Source of the DNA: Spirochaetia bacterium
GTDB lineage: Bacteria > Spirochaetota > Spirochaetia > Treponematales > Rectinemataceae
DNA: 35,113 nt
Direction: 5' to 3'
Assembly (NCBI GenBank): GCA_029975555.1
Contig: JARKOY010000054.1
Coordinates: forward strand, 1 to 35,113
The notes under the pieces are model-generated. The model was not told the origin of the DNA. It searched no databases and saw only the letters and a program-made list of their open reading frames with translations. Each line of letters starts with the position of its first letter. The stretch's first letter is position 1. Below, in pieces: positions 24,960 to 33,023 of the stretch. Position numbers and translations under genes: made by a program.

Positions 24960-26198
24960 TCAGAAGTACGAATTGCCCTTAGCCTGGATGTTGGCCGCGG
25001 TCTGCTCCATCGTCTGCTTTCCGAGGAGCCCTTCCACGATCTGCTCGCGGGCATAGGCGTTGACTTTGGCAACCGCGTCGCTCTTCCAGTCCTCCGCCGT
25101 GTAGGCTGGGGTGAGGTTGAGCTCCTCGGTGAACACCGCGAAGTCCTTCGATCTGGCTGCGTATGTAATGTTGGCATCTTTGCGCGCCGACAGGTTGAAG
25201 GTGTCCCTGCAGTACTGCTCGTTGTGTGCCTTGTCGGAGAAGACTGCAATGAGATCGAGAGCTTCTTTCTTGTTGGGCGAATTCTTGAACGTGCCGACGA
25301 ACTTACCGCCCGGCACCGAGGAATTGATCTTGCGGCTCGGCATGCGCACGGCTGCCCACTCGAAATCCTTGATGTTCTTGTGATAGGCGTTTATGAGCCA
25401 AGAGCCACCGACGTGGCATGCGACAAGCCCCGATTGGAACAGTTCCTGAGGATTTTCGGATCCCATCCAGACCGATTTGGGCGCAAGGCCCTCGTCGTGC
25501 AGCATCTTGAAGAATTTGAGGGCATCCAAAGTTTCAGGGGTGTTGAAGTTCATCGATTTGCCGTTATTGGCGAGGAAACGCCCACCCGCTTCATAGAGAA
25601 AGGTGGAAAAGCGGTGCGTCGAGAAATCGACCGTGATCCCGTACTTGGCCTTCGGGTTCGCTTTGAGCACCTTTTTCATCGCGTCCACCCACTGATCCCA
25701 GGTCCAGGTCTGCGAGAGCTTCTCGACATCGATGCCGGCATTTTTGAAGTAAGTCTTGTTGACGATCATGCCGTTGGCGGTTGCCTCCGTAGGCATAACC
25801 AAGAGCCGACCGTTCTCGTCGCGTCCGAGGGCCAGAGAAGAATCGAAATAGCTTTTGGCCAGCTCATCGAAGACCGGTTTACCGGAGAGCGGTTCAAGGC
25901 TGTTGGCAAAGAGAGGCACGTGGGCGCTCGCGATCCTGGCCACGTCGGGAGGATTCCCGCCCGCGATCATCATCCTGAGCTTGTTCTCGTAGTCCTTAAA
26001 AGGGATGACCTGCATGTCGATGGCGATGTTCGGATGGCTCTTCTGATAGTCTGCCATCGTCGCCATGAACACGTCGGATTCATTCGCGTCGTTGAACCAC
26101 AGCACGGTGAGCGTCGTCTTGGGCTGCGCCCAAAGGGTGCCCAGAGCCGCCGCCAAAAGAAGGAACACCAGGAAGAATGCTGTCTTTCTCTGTTTCAT
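24960..26198 (-). CDS. Sugar ABC transporter substrate-binding protein
   Basis: A 412-residue extracellular family 1 solute-binding protein. The signal peptide is clear (MKQRKTAFFLVFLLLAAALG, then TLWA-QPK as the probable cut site), with no lipobox cysteine. The mature part begins TTLTVLWFNDANESDVF and carries PDVARIASAHVPLF and the central VGGSWLINAYHK typical of CUT1 binding proteins. It is first in the operon, with GGAGG seven bases before the ATG. The preceding 12 bp abut the LacI operator. Confidence 0.95.
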   Translation of the reverse strand: MKQRKTAFFLVFLLLAAALGTLWAQPKTTLTVLWFNDANESDVFMATMADYQKSHPNIAIDMQVIPFKDYENKLRMMIAGGNPPDVARIASAHVPLFANSLEPLSGKPVFDELAKSYFDSSLALGRDENGRLLVMPTEATANGMIVNKTYFKNAGIDVEKLSQTWTWDQWVDAMKKVLKANPKAKYGITVDFSTHRFSTFLYEAGGRFLANNGKSMNFNTPETLDALKFFKMLHDEGLAPKSVWMGSENPQELFQSGLVACHVGGSWLINAYHKNIKDFEWAAVRMPSRKINSSVPGGKFVGTFKNSPNKKEALDLIAVFSDKAHNEQYCRDTFNLSARKDANITYAARSKDFAVFTEELNLTPAYTAEDWKSDAVAKVNAYAREQIVEGLLGKQTMEQTAANIQAKGNSYF

Positions 26199-26209
26199 TG
26201 TCTGCCTCC

Positions 26210-26243
26210 GTAAAAATCATCAAAACGTTTTGATGATTTTTAC
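26210..26243. promoter_or_regulatory. 34-bp perfect palindrome, LacI-type operator
   Basis: GTAAAAATCATCAAAAC is followed directly by its exact complement. The core CAAAACGTTTTG, with a central CG, is typical of LacI-family operators. It covers the predicted transcription start and touches the last bases of the -10 of the sugar operon, which ends with a lacI-type gene. The arms are longer than the usual 18-20 bp operator. Confidence 0.85.
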
Positions 26244-26270
26244 AATAAAGCCATTTTTCAATTCTGTCAA
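26242..26270 (-). promoter_or_regulatory. Promoter of the sugar-uptake operon
   Basis: TTGACA (26265-26270), a 17-bp spacer and TATTGT (26242-26247) on the minus strand. The start would fall near 26235, inside the palindromic operator. Confidence 0.75.
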
Positions 26271-26387
26271 GCTTTTTTTGAGGCTCCTTCGAATGCATTC
26301 CTCTCAAGCCGGTTTACAAGAAGATGACGCGCCTCGAAATGCACCTCGAAAAGGCCACCCCCACACCTTTTTACCACGTCAGCTCGC

Positions 26388-27269
26388 TTAGGCTTCCTCG
26401 GCCTTGCGGACAAGCCTCTTCCATTCTTGGTCGACATACTTCTGAATCTGCGCGATATCTTCGTCCGAAAGGTGGCGGAAGCGACTCTGCGTGCGGAGGT
26501 ACTCCCTCACCGGCTTGTCACCTGCTTGGTTGATGGCGTACGTGGTGCCGTCTTCGACCTCATAGAGCGGAAAGGCCCTCGTCTGAACGGCCAGGCGCGC
26601 CACCCTGACGGAGTGCTCCGGCGCAAAGCCCCAGCCCGTGGGGCACGAAGAATAGAGGTGGATGAAGCGCAGACCGCTCCGTATGGAGGCGGCCTTCCTC
26701 AACTTCCGCTCGAGGTCTTCGGGGTAGGCGATGCTCGCCGTGGCCGCATAGGGAATTCTGTGGGCCGCCATAATTTCGACGATGTTCTTCTTGTAAGTCC
26801 GCTTCCACTTGTCGCCCGGCGTCGTCATCGTCCTGGCGCCCCAGGGGGTGGAGGAACTCCGCTGCACGCCGGTGTTCATGTAGGCTTCGTTGTCGTAGCA
26901 GACGTAGATGAAATCCTCACCGCGCTCGGCGGCGGCGCTCAGGGCCTGAAATCCGATGTCGAAAGTGCCGCCATCTCCTGCCCAGCCGACGATGGTCGTC
27001 TCCCTGTCCCCACGGAGGTCAAGGGCGGCCCGAAGACCTGATGCTGCCGCCGCAGTCGTCGCGAAGGCCGTGTGGAGGATGGGCACCTTGAGCGAAGACT
27101 GCGGATAGTTCCCGCCGATGATCGCCCAGCAAGATGCAGGGATGACCAGCATAGTGTGTTCGCCAAGCGCGCGCAGCGCGAGTTTCATGGCAATGGTCGC
27201 GCCGCAGCCGGGGCAGCCGACATGGCCTGGATTCAAGTATTCAGCGCCGGAATAAAGTTCGTTCTTCAT
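26388..27269 (-). CDS. porB: 2-oxoacid:ferredoxin oxidoreductase beta subunit (PorB-like)
   Basis: A 293-residue thiamine-diphosphate-binding subunit. The CPGCGATIAMKLALRAL motif is near the N-terminus, and GDGGTFDIGFQALSAA carries the GDG...D thiamine/Mg site. YDNEAYMNTGVQRSSSTPWGA is the conserved pyruvate-oxidoreductase segment. With PorA and PorG it oxidises pyruvate (or a related 2-oxoacid) to acyl-CoA and CO2. It is last in the operon, and its start overlaps the porA stop (ATGA). About 190 bp without a gene separate it from the sugar operon. Confidence 0.94.
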   Translation of the reverse strand: MKNELYSGAEYLNPGHVGCPGCGATIAMKLALRALGEHTMLVIPASCWAIIGGNYPQSSLKVPILHTAFATTAAAASGLRAALDLRGDRETTIVGWAGDGGTFDIGFQALSAAAERGEDFIYVCYDNEAYMNTGVQRSSSTPWGARTMTTPGDKWKRTYKKNIVEIMAAHRIPYAATASIAYPEDLERKLRKAASIRSGLRFIHLYSSCPTGWGFAPEHSVRVARLAVQTRAFPLYEVEDGTTYAINQAGDKPVREYLRTQSRFRHLSDEDIAQIQKYVDQEWKRLVRKAEEA

Positions 27270-28432
27270 GATCGTAGCATCTCCTCATTCACCCCGTACC
27301 AGACACTTCCGAGTGGAGGCTCGTCCTGGTCGCGCGTCATGGTGAACAGTTCACTGAACGTATCCACGGTGACGTCCCGTCCGCCCATGCCGGCCACATA
27401 GCTGTACAGCTTCGGCGCCTCAGGGCCATAGAGCGCAGCCTTCAGCTCCTGTGCAAAGACGCCGCCCGCACCGAACGAGCAGTTTCTGTCGAGCACGATC
27501 ACTTTTTTCGCGTGCGCAAGTCCGAGCCTAAAAGCCTCCGCCGGGAAGGGGCGGAACATGCGGAGCCGCAGAAGTCCAACCCTCTCCCCTTTCGCGCGGA
27601 GCGTGTCGACGGCAACCCGCGCGGTGGCCGCGGCCGTCCCCGCCGTGACGAAGACGATGTCCGCATCCTCACAGCGGTACGGCTCGACGAGTCCGTAGCG
27701 GCGCCCAAAGCGTGTATAGAATTCATCCTCAATCGCCTGATAGATTCCGGGAGCGGCTTCCATCGCCATCTGGATGCTCCGGCGCATTTCCATATAGACA
27801 TTGATGGGGGCAACCTCGTCGAGGGCATACGGGTTTTTTGTGTCCATCAAGAATTTTGGCTCATAAGGAGGAAGGAAGGCATCCACGTCGGCCTGGCTTG
27901 GAACATCGACGGGTTCGTAAGTGTGGGAAAGGAAGAACGCGTCCATCACGACCATGATGGGAAGGTTCAGTATCTCCGCCAGCCTGTAGGCGAGCAAAGT
28001 CGTGTCCAAGGCTTCCTGCCCGTCGGAACAGTAGAACTGCAGCCAGCCCGTGTCGCGCTGTGAGAGGCTGTCGGTCTGGTCCACCCAGAGGTTCCAGCCA
28101 GGCCCGAGCGCGCGGTTTACTTCGGCCATGACGATGGGGAGCCGGGCTCCTGCAGCCCAGTGCAGCATCTCGTGCATGAGCGCAAGACCATGCGACGAGC
28201 TTGCGGTGAAAGAGCGCACGCCGCCCGATTCGGCCCCGATCACCGAGGCCATGGCCGAATGCTCGCTCTCAACGCAGATGAATCTGCCGTCGAGACTTCC
28301 ATCCGCGCAATACTTTGCGAGCTCCTCCACGATGTGGGTCTGAGGTGTAATAGGATAGGCGGAGATGACTTTTACCCTCGCAAGTCGCACCGCTTCGGCG
28401 ACGGCTTGGCTCCCTTCAAGCACTTCTCTCAT
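27266..28432 (-). CDS. porA: 2-oxoacid:ferredoxin oxidoreductase alpha subunit (PorA-like)
   Basis: A 388-residue alpha subunit with the pyrimidine-binding half of the thiamine site (AYPITPQTHIVEELA, VESEHSAMASVIGAESGG, FTASSSHGLALMHE). The C-terminal part has the RPFP motif in RLRMFRPFPAEAF and the LDRNCSFGAGG loop. These are typical of pyruvate:ferredoxin oxidoreductases of the four-subunit type. It overlaps both neighbours by four bases. Confidence 0.94.
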   Translation of the reverse strand: MREVLEGSQAVAEAVRLARVKVISAYPITPQTHIVEELAKYCADGSLDGRFICVESEHSAMASVIGAESGGVRSFTASSSHGLALMHEMLHWAAGARLPIVMAEVNRALGPGWNLWVDQTDSLSQRDTGWLQFYCSDGQEALDTTLLAYRLAEILNLPIMVVMDAFFLSHTYEPVDVPSQADVDAFLPPYEPKFLMDTKNPYALDEVAPINVYMEMRRSIQMAMEAAPGIYQAIEDEFYTRFGRRYGLVEPYRCEDADIVFVTAGTAAATARVAVDTLRAKGERVGLLRLRMFRPFPAEAFRLGLAHAKKVIVLDRNCSFGAGGVFAQELKAALYGPEAPKLYSYVAGMGGRDVTVDTFSELFTMTRDQDEPPLGSVWYGVNEEMLRS

Positions 28433-30228
28433 GATTGCTGCTCCTCAATGATCATGGCACAGCGCGGACACTCGGCGGCACAGATGCCGCAGCCTTTGCA
28501 ATAGTCCGAGTTGATCGCCCGCGCAGGTCCCGCTTCTGTCGACCAATCGTCCCGCCTTCCGGCGCGTAAGGCTGTGATGGCGAGCTCAGGGCAATATGTC
28601 CTGCAGTTGTCGCAGTCGTTGCAGATGCCGCAGTTGAAGCAACGCTCGGCCTGCATGGCCGCTTCCGCTGCGTCGAGTGAAGATTCAATTTCCTCGAACG
28701 ATGCAATCGCACGTTCTGGCGGCAATGATGCTCCGCGCTTTTTCTCAGAAGGAGAGAAATAATCAGTAGGTATGTCCTTAAAGGATACAACCCTGCCGCT
28801 GCGGTTTGCGCGCGGTCCGCCGAGATATATTTCCATTGAAAGCGACGTCCCATCGCCCACGGCGCAGCGAGCGAGTTCGGCCTTCACCGCGCCGGCCCCC
28901 TTTTGGAAGAACACATCGAGGGCGATCGCAGCCTGTTTTCCTGAGGCGATCGCGTCGGCGACACTCTCATTCTCATTGACGGGGTCCCCACCGTAGAGCA
29001 GCGGAATCCCAACCGGAGCGTCCCAGAACGCGGCGGCGTGGCTCAACCTTACCACGCGGCCATCGTCGGGAGGCACCATCCAGGATTCAGCGTGGGTCGC
29101 CCCTACCGCTGAGTACAGCGCATCAGCAAAGATCAGCTCGGTTGCATCGCCGTCGGGGACGACGCGCATCCTGCCGTCAGCGCCAACGCCCGCAGGCCGC
29201 ATCTTCTGGACCTTGAGCTCGATGCCACCGTCCAACCGCGCCAAAGCTAGCGGAGCGCGCAGTTCGACCATGCGCACGCCTTCTTCGAGCGCCCGTGCGA
29301 CTTCGTGTTCGAAGGCAGGCATATCCTCGCGCCGACGCCGGTACACGATGGTGGGAGAAACACCCAGACGCCGCAGCGATCGCGCGACGTCGATCGCGGT
29401 GTTGCCGCCACCCACGACAATGGCCGATCCATGTGGTTTTACAGAGATTGTCCGGGCCGCGCCTTCCCCTTGCTTCGCGCTGCGCAAGAAGGCAAGGCCA
29501 TCGAGCGCGAGCTCTTCGCCGGGGACGCCGAGTTTCATGGATGCGCCGTTCCCGCAGCTTAAGAATACGGCGTCGTACGTGTGCTTCGCGCCCTCGAGGA
29601 AGGCAGAATCGACAGCCCTGGCACAGTGAATCATGACGCCCAGCGCTCGTATCCGGGCAATCTCCCTGTCGAGCACCTCGTTCGGAAGCCTGTAGGCCGG
29701 AATACCGTAGCGGAGAATCCCACCAGGTTCCTCCGCAGCCTCGAATATCTCGCACTCATAGCCCAGCATCGAGAGAAAATATGACGCGGCGAGGCCAGCC
29801 GGACCTGATCCGACTATGGCGATGCGCCTGCCCTTCGCGCTTCCCCTCGCCGCTGCAGGAGCGATCGACGCGGCCCAAGCCGCATCGTCGAGATACCGCT
29901 CTATCGCGTTGATCGAAACAGCTTCATCGAACTGGCCCCTATTGCAGGCTTTTTCGCAGGGGTGAAAGCAGACGCGGCCGCAGGTCCCCGGAAGGGGATT
30001 CTCGGCGAGGATCGTGTTCCACGCCGCCGCGATCTGACCGCGCGACACCAACATTTCAATGCGCGGAATGTCCTGACCGCAGGGGCAGTGCACCGAGCAG
30101 GGAGCCGTCTTTTCGAGATAGCTCGGCCGCATGAAACTCCAGGTGCCGGTCTTGTTGGTGACGGTGCTCGTGCTGGACTTCGGAAAGAAAAGGGACACAT
30201 TGAAAGTATTCACGCTGTCATTGCTCAT
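28429..30228 (-). CDS. PorD-start/GltD-like NAD(P)-FAD oxidoreductase with two C-terminal [4Fe-4S] clusters
   Basis: A 599-residue fusion. The first segment (NKTGTWSFMRP, 25-35) resembles the start of PorD ferredoxin subunits. It is followed by a GltD-type iron-sulfur region (C44, C48, C50, C83, C87, C91, C95) and a FAD site IAIVGSGPAGLAAS near 135-150. A second dinucleotide site is AIVVGGGNTAIDVARSL. The C-terminus has two ferredoxin-like cysteine sets, C530-C546 and C577/C580/C583/C587. It occupies the place of PorD in the por operon and overlaps both neighbours by ATGA. Inference: it may pass electrons from the oxidoreductase to or from NAD(P)H, making the complex NAD(P)-linked. GltD-like proteins also serve glutamate synthase, but no large subunit is present here. 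Confidence 0.85.
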   Translation of the reverse strand: MSNDSVNTFNVSLFFPKSSTSTVTNKTGTWSFMRPSYLEKTAPCSVHCPCGQDIPRIEMLVSRGQIAAAWNTILAENPLPGTCGRVCFHPCEKACNRGQFDEAVSINAIERYLDDAAWAASIAPAAARGSAKGRRIAIVGSGPAGLAASYFLSMLGYECEIFEAAEEPGGILRYGIPAYRLPNEVLDREIARIRALGVMIHCARAVDSAFLEGAKHTYDAVFLSCGNGASMKLGVPGEELALDGLAFLRSAKQGEGAARTISVKPHGSAIVVGGGNTAIDVARSLRRLGVSPTIVYRRRREDMPAFEHEVARALEEGVRMVELRAPLALARLDGGIELKVQKMRPAGVGADGRMRVVPDGDATELIFADALYSAVGATHAESWMVPPDDGRVVRLSHAAAFWDAPVGIPLLYGGDPVNENESVADAIASGKQAAIALDVFFQKGAGAVKAELARCAVGDGTSLSMEIYLGGPRANRSGRVVSFKDIPTDYFSPSEKKRGASLPPERAIASFEEIESSLDAAEAAMQAERCFNCGICNDCDNCRTYCPELAITALRAGRRDDWSTEAGPARAINSDYCKGCGICAAECPRCAMIIEEQQS

Positions 30229-30839
30229 AGCGCTGCCTCCGCGCGCGCCGTTTTGGCTGCGGACGCCACAAGCGCATCGTCCAAGAGGCCGTACTCGTGT
30301 AATGCATCGTAGGCAGCCTTGGCAGCGGCTATATTTTCGGCGATTTTCACGGGCATCTCGCGCTCGATGGCGGCCGTCACCAGCTCGAGCGGCGGCATCC
30401 CAAAGAGACGCGCAAAGGCACCCATCATCGACGTGTTGGTGATCGGTTGCGTCTTGGAGCCGAGGCCGTACTCGAGCGCGATGCGCGAAGCATCCACACA
30501 GGCGAGCCTAAAGCCCTTAAAACGCTCCACACCGCGCGGAACTCCGGGTGCATTGAGCAGTATCCATCCTCCTGGCTTCAATCCTTTCGTGACATCGACA
30601 ATCTGCAGAAGACGCGCATCCTGGACGACGACATGATCCGGCTCGTACACATTGCTCCTGAGGTAGATCTTCGAGTCATCCAGTCTGAGATACGCCTCGA
30701 CGGGAGCACCCCGTCGCTCGGAGCCGAAAACCGGAAACGTCTGCACCCACTTGCCCGCCAGAAAGAAAGCCTTGGCCAGCGCAATGGATGCCAGCACTGT
30801 CCCCTGTCCGCCTCTTCCGTGAAATCTGATTTCCTGCAT
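30225..30839 (-). CDS. porG: 2-oxoacid:ferredoxin oxidoreductase gamma subunit (PorG-like)
   Basis: A 204-residue gamma subunit. The hallmark MQEIRFHGRGGQGTVLASIALAKAFF is followed by PVEAYLRLDDSKIYLRS and the GWILLNAPG segment. The ATG at 30839 is preceded by AGAAGGC; the reading frame stays open to 30932, but that extension is unlike the family. It leads a four-gene operon ordered porG-fusion-porA-porB with ATGA overlaps throughout. The C-terminal part (VKIAENIAAAKAAYDALHE) is also typical. Confidence 0.93.
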   Translation of the reverse strand: MQEIRFHGRGGQGTVLASIALAKAFFLAGKWVQTFPVFGSERRGAPVEAYLRLDDSKIYLRSNVYEPDHVVVQDARLLQIVDVTKGLKPGGWILLNAPGVPRGVERFKGFRLACVDASRIALEYGLGSKTQPITNTSMMGAFARLFGMPPLELVTAAIEREMPVKIAENIAAAKAAYDALHEYGLLDDALVASAAKTARAEAAL

Positions 30840-30945
30840 TTGTATGCCTTCTTGCTTCTTGAGAGTATCAGAATATGTGTTGTTGCCAGAAACGACTGAA
30901 CGGGCAGCGAAAGACTGTTTCAGCCCGTGCAATACTGTTTCAAAT

Positions 30946-30973
30946 ATTATAGCACCACCTCAGGAAGCCAGCA
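30946..30973 (-). promoter_or_regulatory. Promoter of the por operon
   Basis: A perfect TATAAT (30946-30951) preceded by TGC (extended -10), with TTGCTG (30968-30973) 16 bp upstream. The 5' leader of about 100 nt contains the inverted repeat ACGGGC/GCCCGT (30900-30905 and 30923-30928), of unknown role. Confidence 0.65.
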
Positions 30974-31076
30974 AGCTCTTTTTGCTCGCACATACGAAAT
31001 TTGCCACAGCGCCGCAAGGCCGTTTTTCGCAGAGGACCAAAATCGATAGAATATAGTGAAGCCAGGAGACAACATT

Positions 31077-31826
31077 ATGCAGAAAACCACCTACGGCAAT
31101 GTCATCGCATACACATTCGCGCCCCAGTCCATACCGAGGGTCTGCCACACCATCTACGCGGTAAAATCAGAAAAAAGCCTGACCATCATCGATCCATCGA
31201 GCGAGGCCATGGTGGAAGAAATCAAAAAGGATGATGATGTTGATGTGAATCGACTAGAAAACATCATCATCTCCCACTACCACGGCGACCATATCAGCGG
31301 CATCGCGCGACTGCCCAAGAGCACCGTCTGGGGCAGCGAACACTACGCGGAAACCCTAGCCAAAAGCTGGCCCCCCTCTACCCTCGAGCTTGTGAAACCG
31401 TCTGTCGACTTGAAATATGGCATTCAATACAACCTCAGCGGGGTACCCGTCCGGTTCTACCAGGGGCGCGGGCACACGGCCTGCGGCATCTTGACGGTCA
31501 TCGGAGATGCATGTATCCACACAAACGACATCATCGGCTTCAACGACCGTGGAGACCCGATACTCCCCCTGATATTCGATTCCGCCTACGAATATCATAG
31601 GACAGTTCAGAAGATATTGGGATTCAACCTGAACATCATAGTTCCGCACATGCAGATTCTCGACCAGACGAAGATCAGGACCACCCTTCTGATTTACAGA
31701 GCATATCTCGAAGGAATCCTCGAATACCGGGAACGATTCGACCTAAAAAAATTCGAAGAGAAACAAGGCGTATCCTTCGATTACGCCATGCACCACTCGA
31801 AGAACCTGAGGCACCTGGGGATATGA
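31077..31826 (+). CDS. Metallo-beta-lactamase-fold hydrolase, function unknown
   Basis: A 249-residue MBL-fold protein. The metal motif is SHYHGDHISG (H67, H69, D71, H72), and further ligands are probably supplied by GRGHTACG, TNDIIG and VPHMQ. The ATG at 31077 has AGGAGA at the right distance; an ATG 21 bp earlier lacks one. No signal peptide is seen, so it is likely cytoplasmic. The gene stands alone, divergent from the por operon. The substrate cannot be named; glyoxalase-II-like or other thioester and phosphodiester hydrolases are possible. Confidence 0.88.
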   Translation: MQKTTYGNVIAYTFAPQSIPRVCHTIYAVKSEKSLTIIDPSSEAMVEEIKKDDDVDVNRLENIIISHYHGDHISGIARLPKSTVWGSEHYAETLAKSWPPSTLELVKPSVDLKYGIQYNLSGVPVRFYQGRGHTACGILTVIGDACIHTNDIIGFNDRGDPILPLIFDSAYEYHRTVQKILGFNLNIIVPHMQILDQTKIRTTLLIYRAYLEGILEYRERFDLKKFEEKQGVSFDYAMHHSKNLRHLGI

Positions 31827-31879
31827 ATCGTAAAAAGGACACGAATGGTGGCCGCTTTAAATATAGAAACATGAAATAC

Positions 31880-31908
31880 AGGTCGATATCAACTATACTT
31901 AGTATAAT
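31880..31908 (+). promoter_or_regulatory. Candidate promoter of the lipocalin gene
   Basis: TATAAT (31903-31908) is a perfect -10 about 46 bp before the ATG. The -35 position (aggtcg) is poor. ATAC-TTA-GTAT, an inverted repeat, overlaps the -10. Confidence 0.4.
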
Positions 31909-31954
31909 AGAAAGCGTGCCCGGTGTTCTGAACGCGTTTTGAAGAGGAGGCTGT

Positions 31955-32485
31955 ATGAAAAAGACTTTCAGTACCGTCATGATTCTGGTGGTCGGCATAC
32001 TATTTCTCGCTTCGTGCGCAACGCTCCCTAAAGGAGCGCGAGTGGTAGACCACTTCGAAAAAGAAAAATATCTGGGGAAATGGTATGAAATCGCCCGCTT
32101 CGATTTTGCCTTTGAGCGGAACCTCAATAATACGACCGCAGAGTACTCGATACGTCCAGACGGGACCATCAATGTCAAAAACAGAGGCTACAACTACGTA
32201 ACCAAAAAATGGCAAGAGGCAAATGGTAAAGCCAGATTCAAAGGAGACGATACCGTCGCTGCCCTGGAAGTCTCTTTTTTTGGACCATTCTATGCCGCCT
32301 ATAATGTCATTGCACTGGACAAAGACTATCAGTATGCGCTCATTGCAGGAAGTAGCCTAAAGTACCTCTGGATACTTTCAAGAACAACGACGATACCGAA
32401 TGACGTACGCAATGAGTATCTCACCATAGCACAGAGTCTTGGATACGATGTTTCAAAACTAATCTGGGTCGAACATGACCAATGA
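31955..32485 (+). CDS. blc: Bacterial lipocalin lipoprotein (Blc-like)
   Basis: A 176-residue lipocalin. The type II signal peptide ends in the lipobox LASC (C21), so the mature protein is a membrane-anchored lipoprotein. The lipocalin signature GKWYEIARFDFAFERN (41-56) and the later YNVIALDKDYQYALIAG and YLWILSRT strands are all present. The length equals that of E. coli Blc. The family binds fatty acids or lysophospholipids and is linked to envelope maintenance and stress. A strong GAGGAGG ribosome site precedes the ATG. It is apparently a single-gene unit. Confidence 0.93.
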   Translation: MKKTFSTVMILVVGILFLASCATLPKGARVVDHFEKEKYLGKWYEIARFDFAFERNLNNTTAEYSIRPDGTINVKNRGYNYVTKKWQEANGKARFKGDDTVAALEVSFFGPFYAAYNVIALDKDYQYALIAGSSLKYLWILSRTTTIPNDVRNEYLTIAQSLGYDVSKLIWVEHDQ

Positions 32486-32967
32486 TTTTCTTACGTCCAG
32501 GAATGAACAATTCAATCGAACGCCGGCCTTGGAAGACATTTCATAACCATGCTCGAGGGTAGCGGTATCGCTGCAGCTTGTCTTGACATAGAGCTCGGAT
32601 CTTTCCGGTGCAGGCGGGCGGATATTACACCCTTATTGGCTGCGATTTTTTCCCAAGGATTGAAAGTACCACTGAAAGTGCCTGCATAGCGCAGAACCTC
32701 GCGGCGACGGGGCATCCACACCCGCTCCTCGGAGACCTTTCGGTCGCCTGCTCGTTAGACGTATCACCTGCCGCGAGGCCAGTAAAATTTTAATGCCAAC
32801 CGGCCCATATAGCAATTGGAATATCATCGGGCATCTCGCATGTCGCTTCCTGGGGGATCATAAGGCTCACTTGCATGGATAATCGCAACTGCATCGCACA
32901 ATCTCCAAAAGCCACATCACCATTGCACAAATGTCAATTTCATCAAAGGGCCAAAGGAGGGCTTCTC
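32486..32967. other. Gap of 482 bp without a recognisable gene
   Basis: GC-rich like the host genes, but no frame with a ribosome site or a known family. A minus-strand frame at 32512-32721 (69 codons, including YAGTFSGTFNPWEKIAANKG) reads somewhat protein-like and could be the worn end of a lost gene. The last 100 bp lead into the orphan I-C repeat. No terminator after the lipocalin gene is evident. Confidence 0.4.
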
Positions 32968-32999
32968 ATTTCAATCCACGCGCCCGCGTGGGGCGCGAC
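32968..32999 (-). repeat. Single orphan type I-C CRISPR repeat
   Basis: On the minus strand the 32 bp begin GTCGCGCCCCACGC and end GCGTGGATTGAAAT. This is the classic type I-C repeat pattern with its GCGCCC/GGGCGC-rich stem. Only one copy occurs. It is followed by 24 bp (33000-33023), too short for a full I-C spacer, and then the first type I-E repeat. It is best read as the remnant of a lost type I-C array. Confidence 0.85.
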
Positions 33000-33023
33000 T
33001 TGTAGACGGGATGACGCAGCGTG

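Noticed and set aside
26281-26320. Possible terminator between the por and sugar operons (TTGAG...CTCAA with GAATGCATTC)
   Set aside because: In the direction of the por operon the stem is followed by A residues, not T, so it is not a typical intrinsic terminator.
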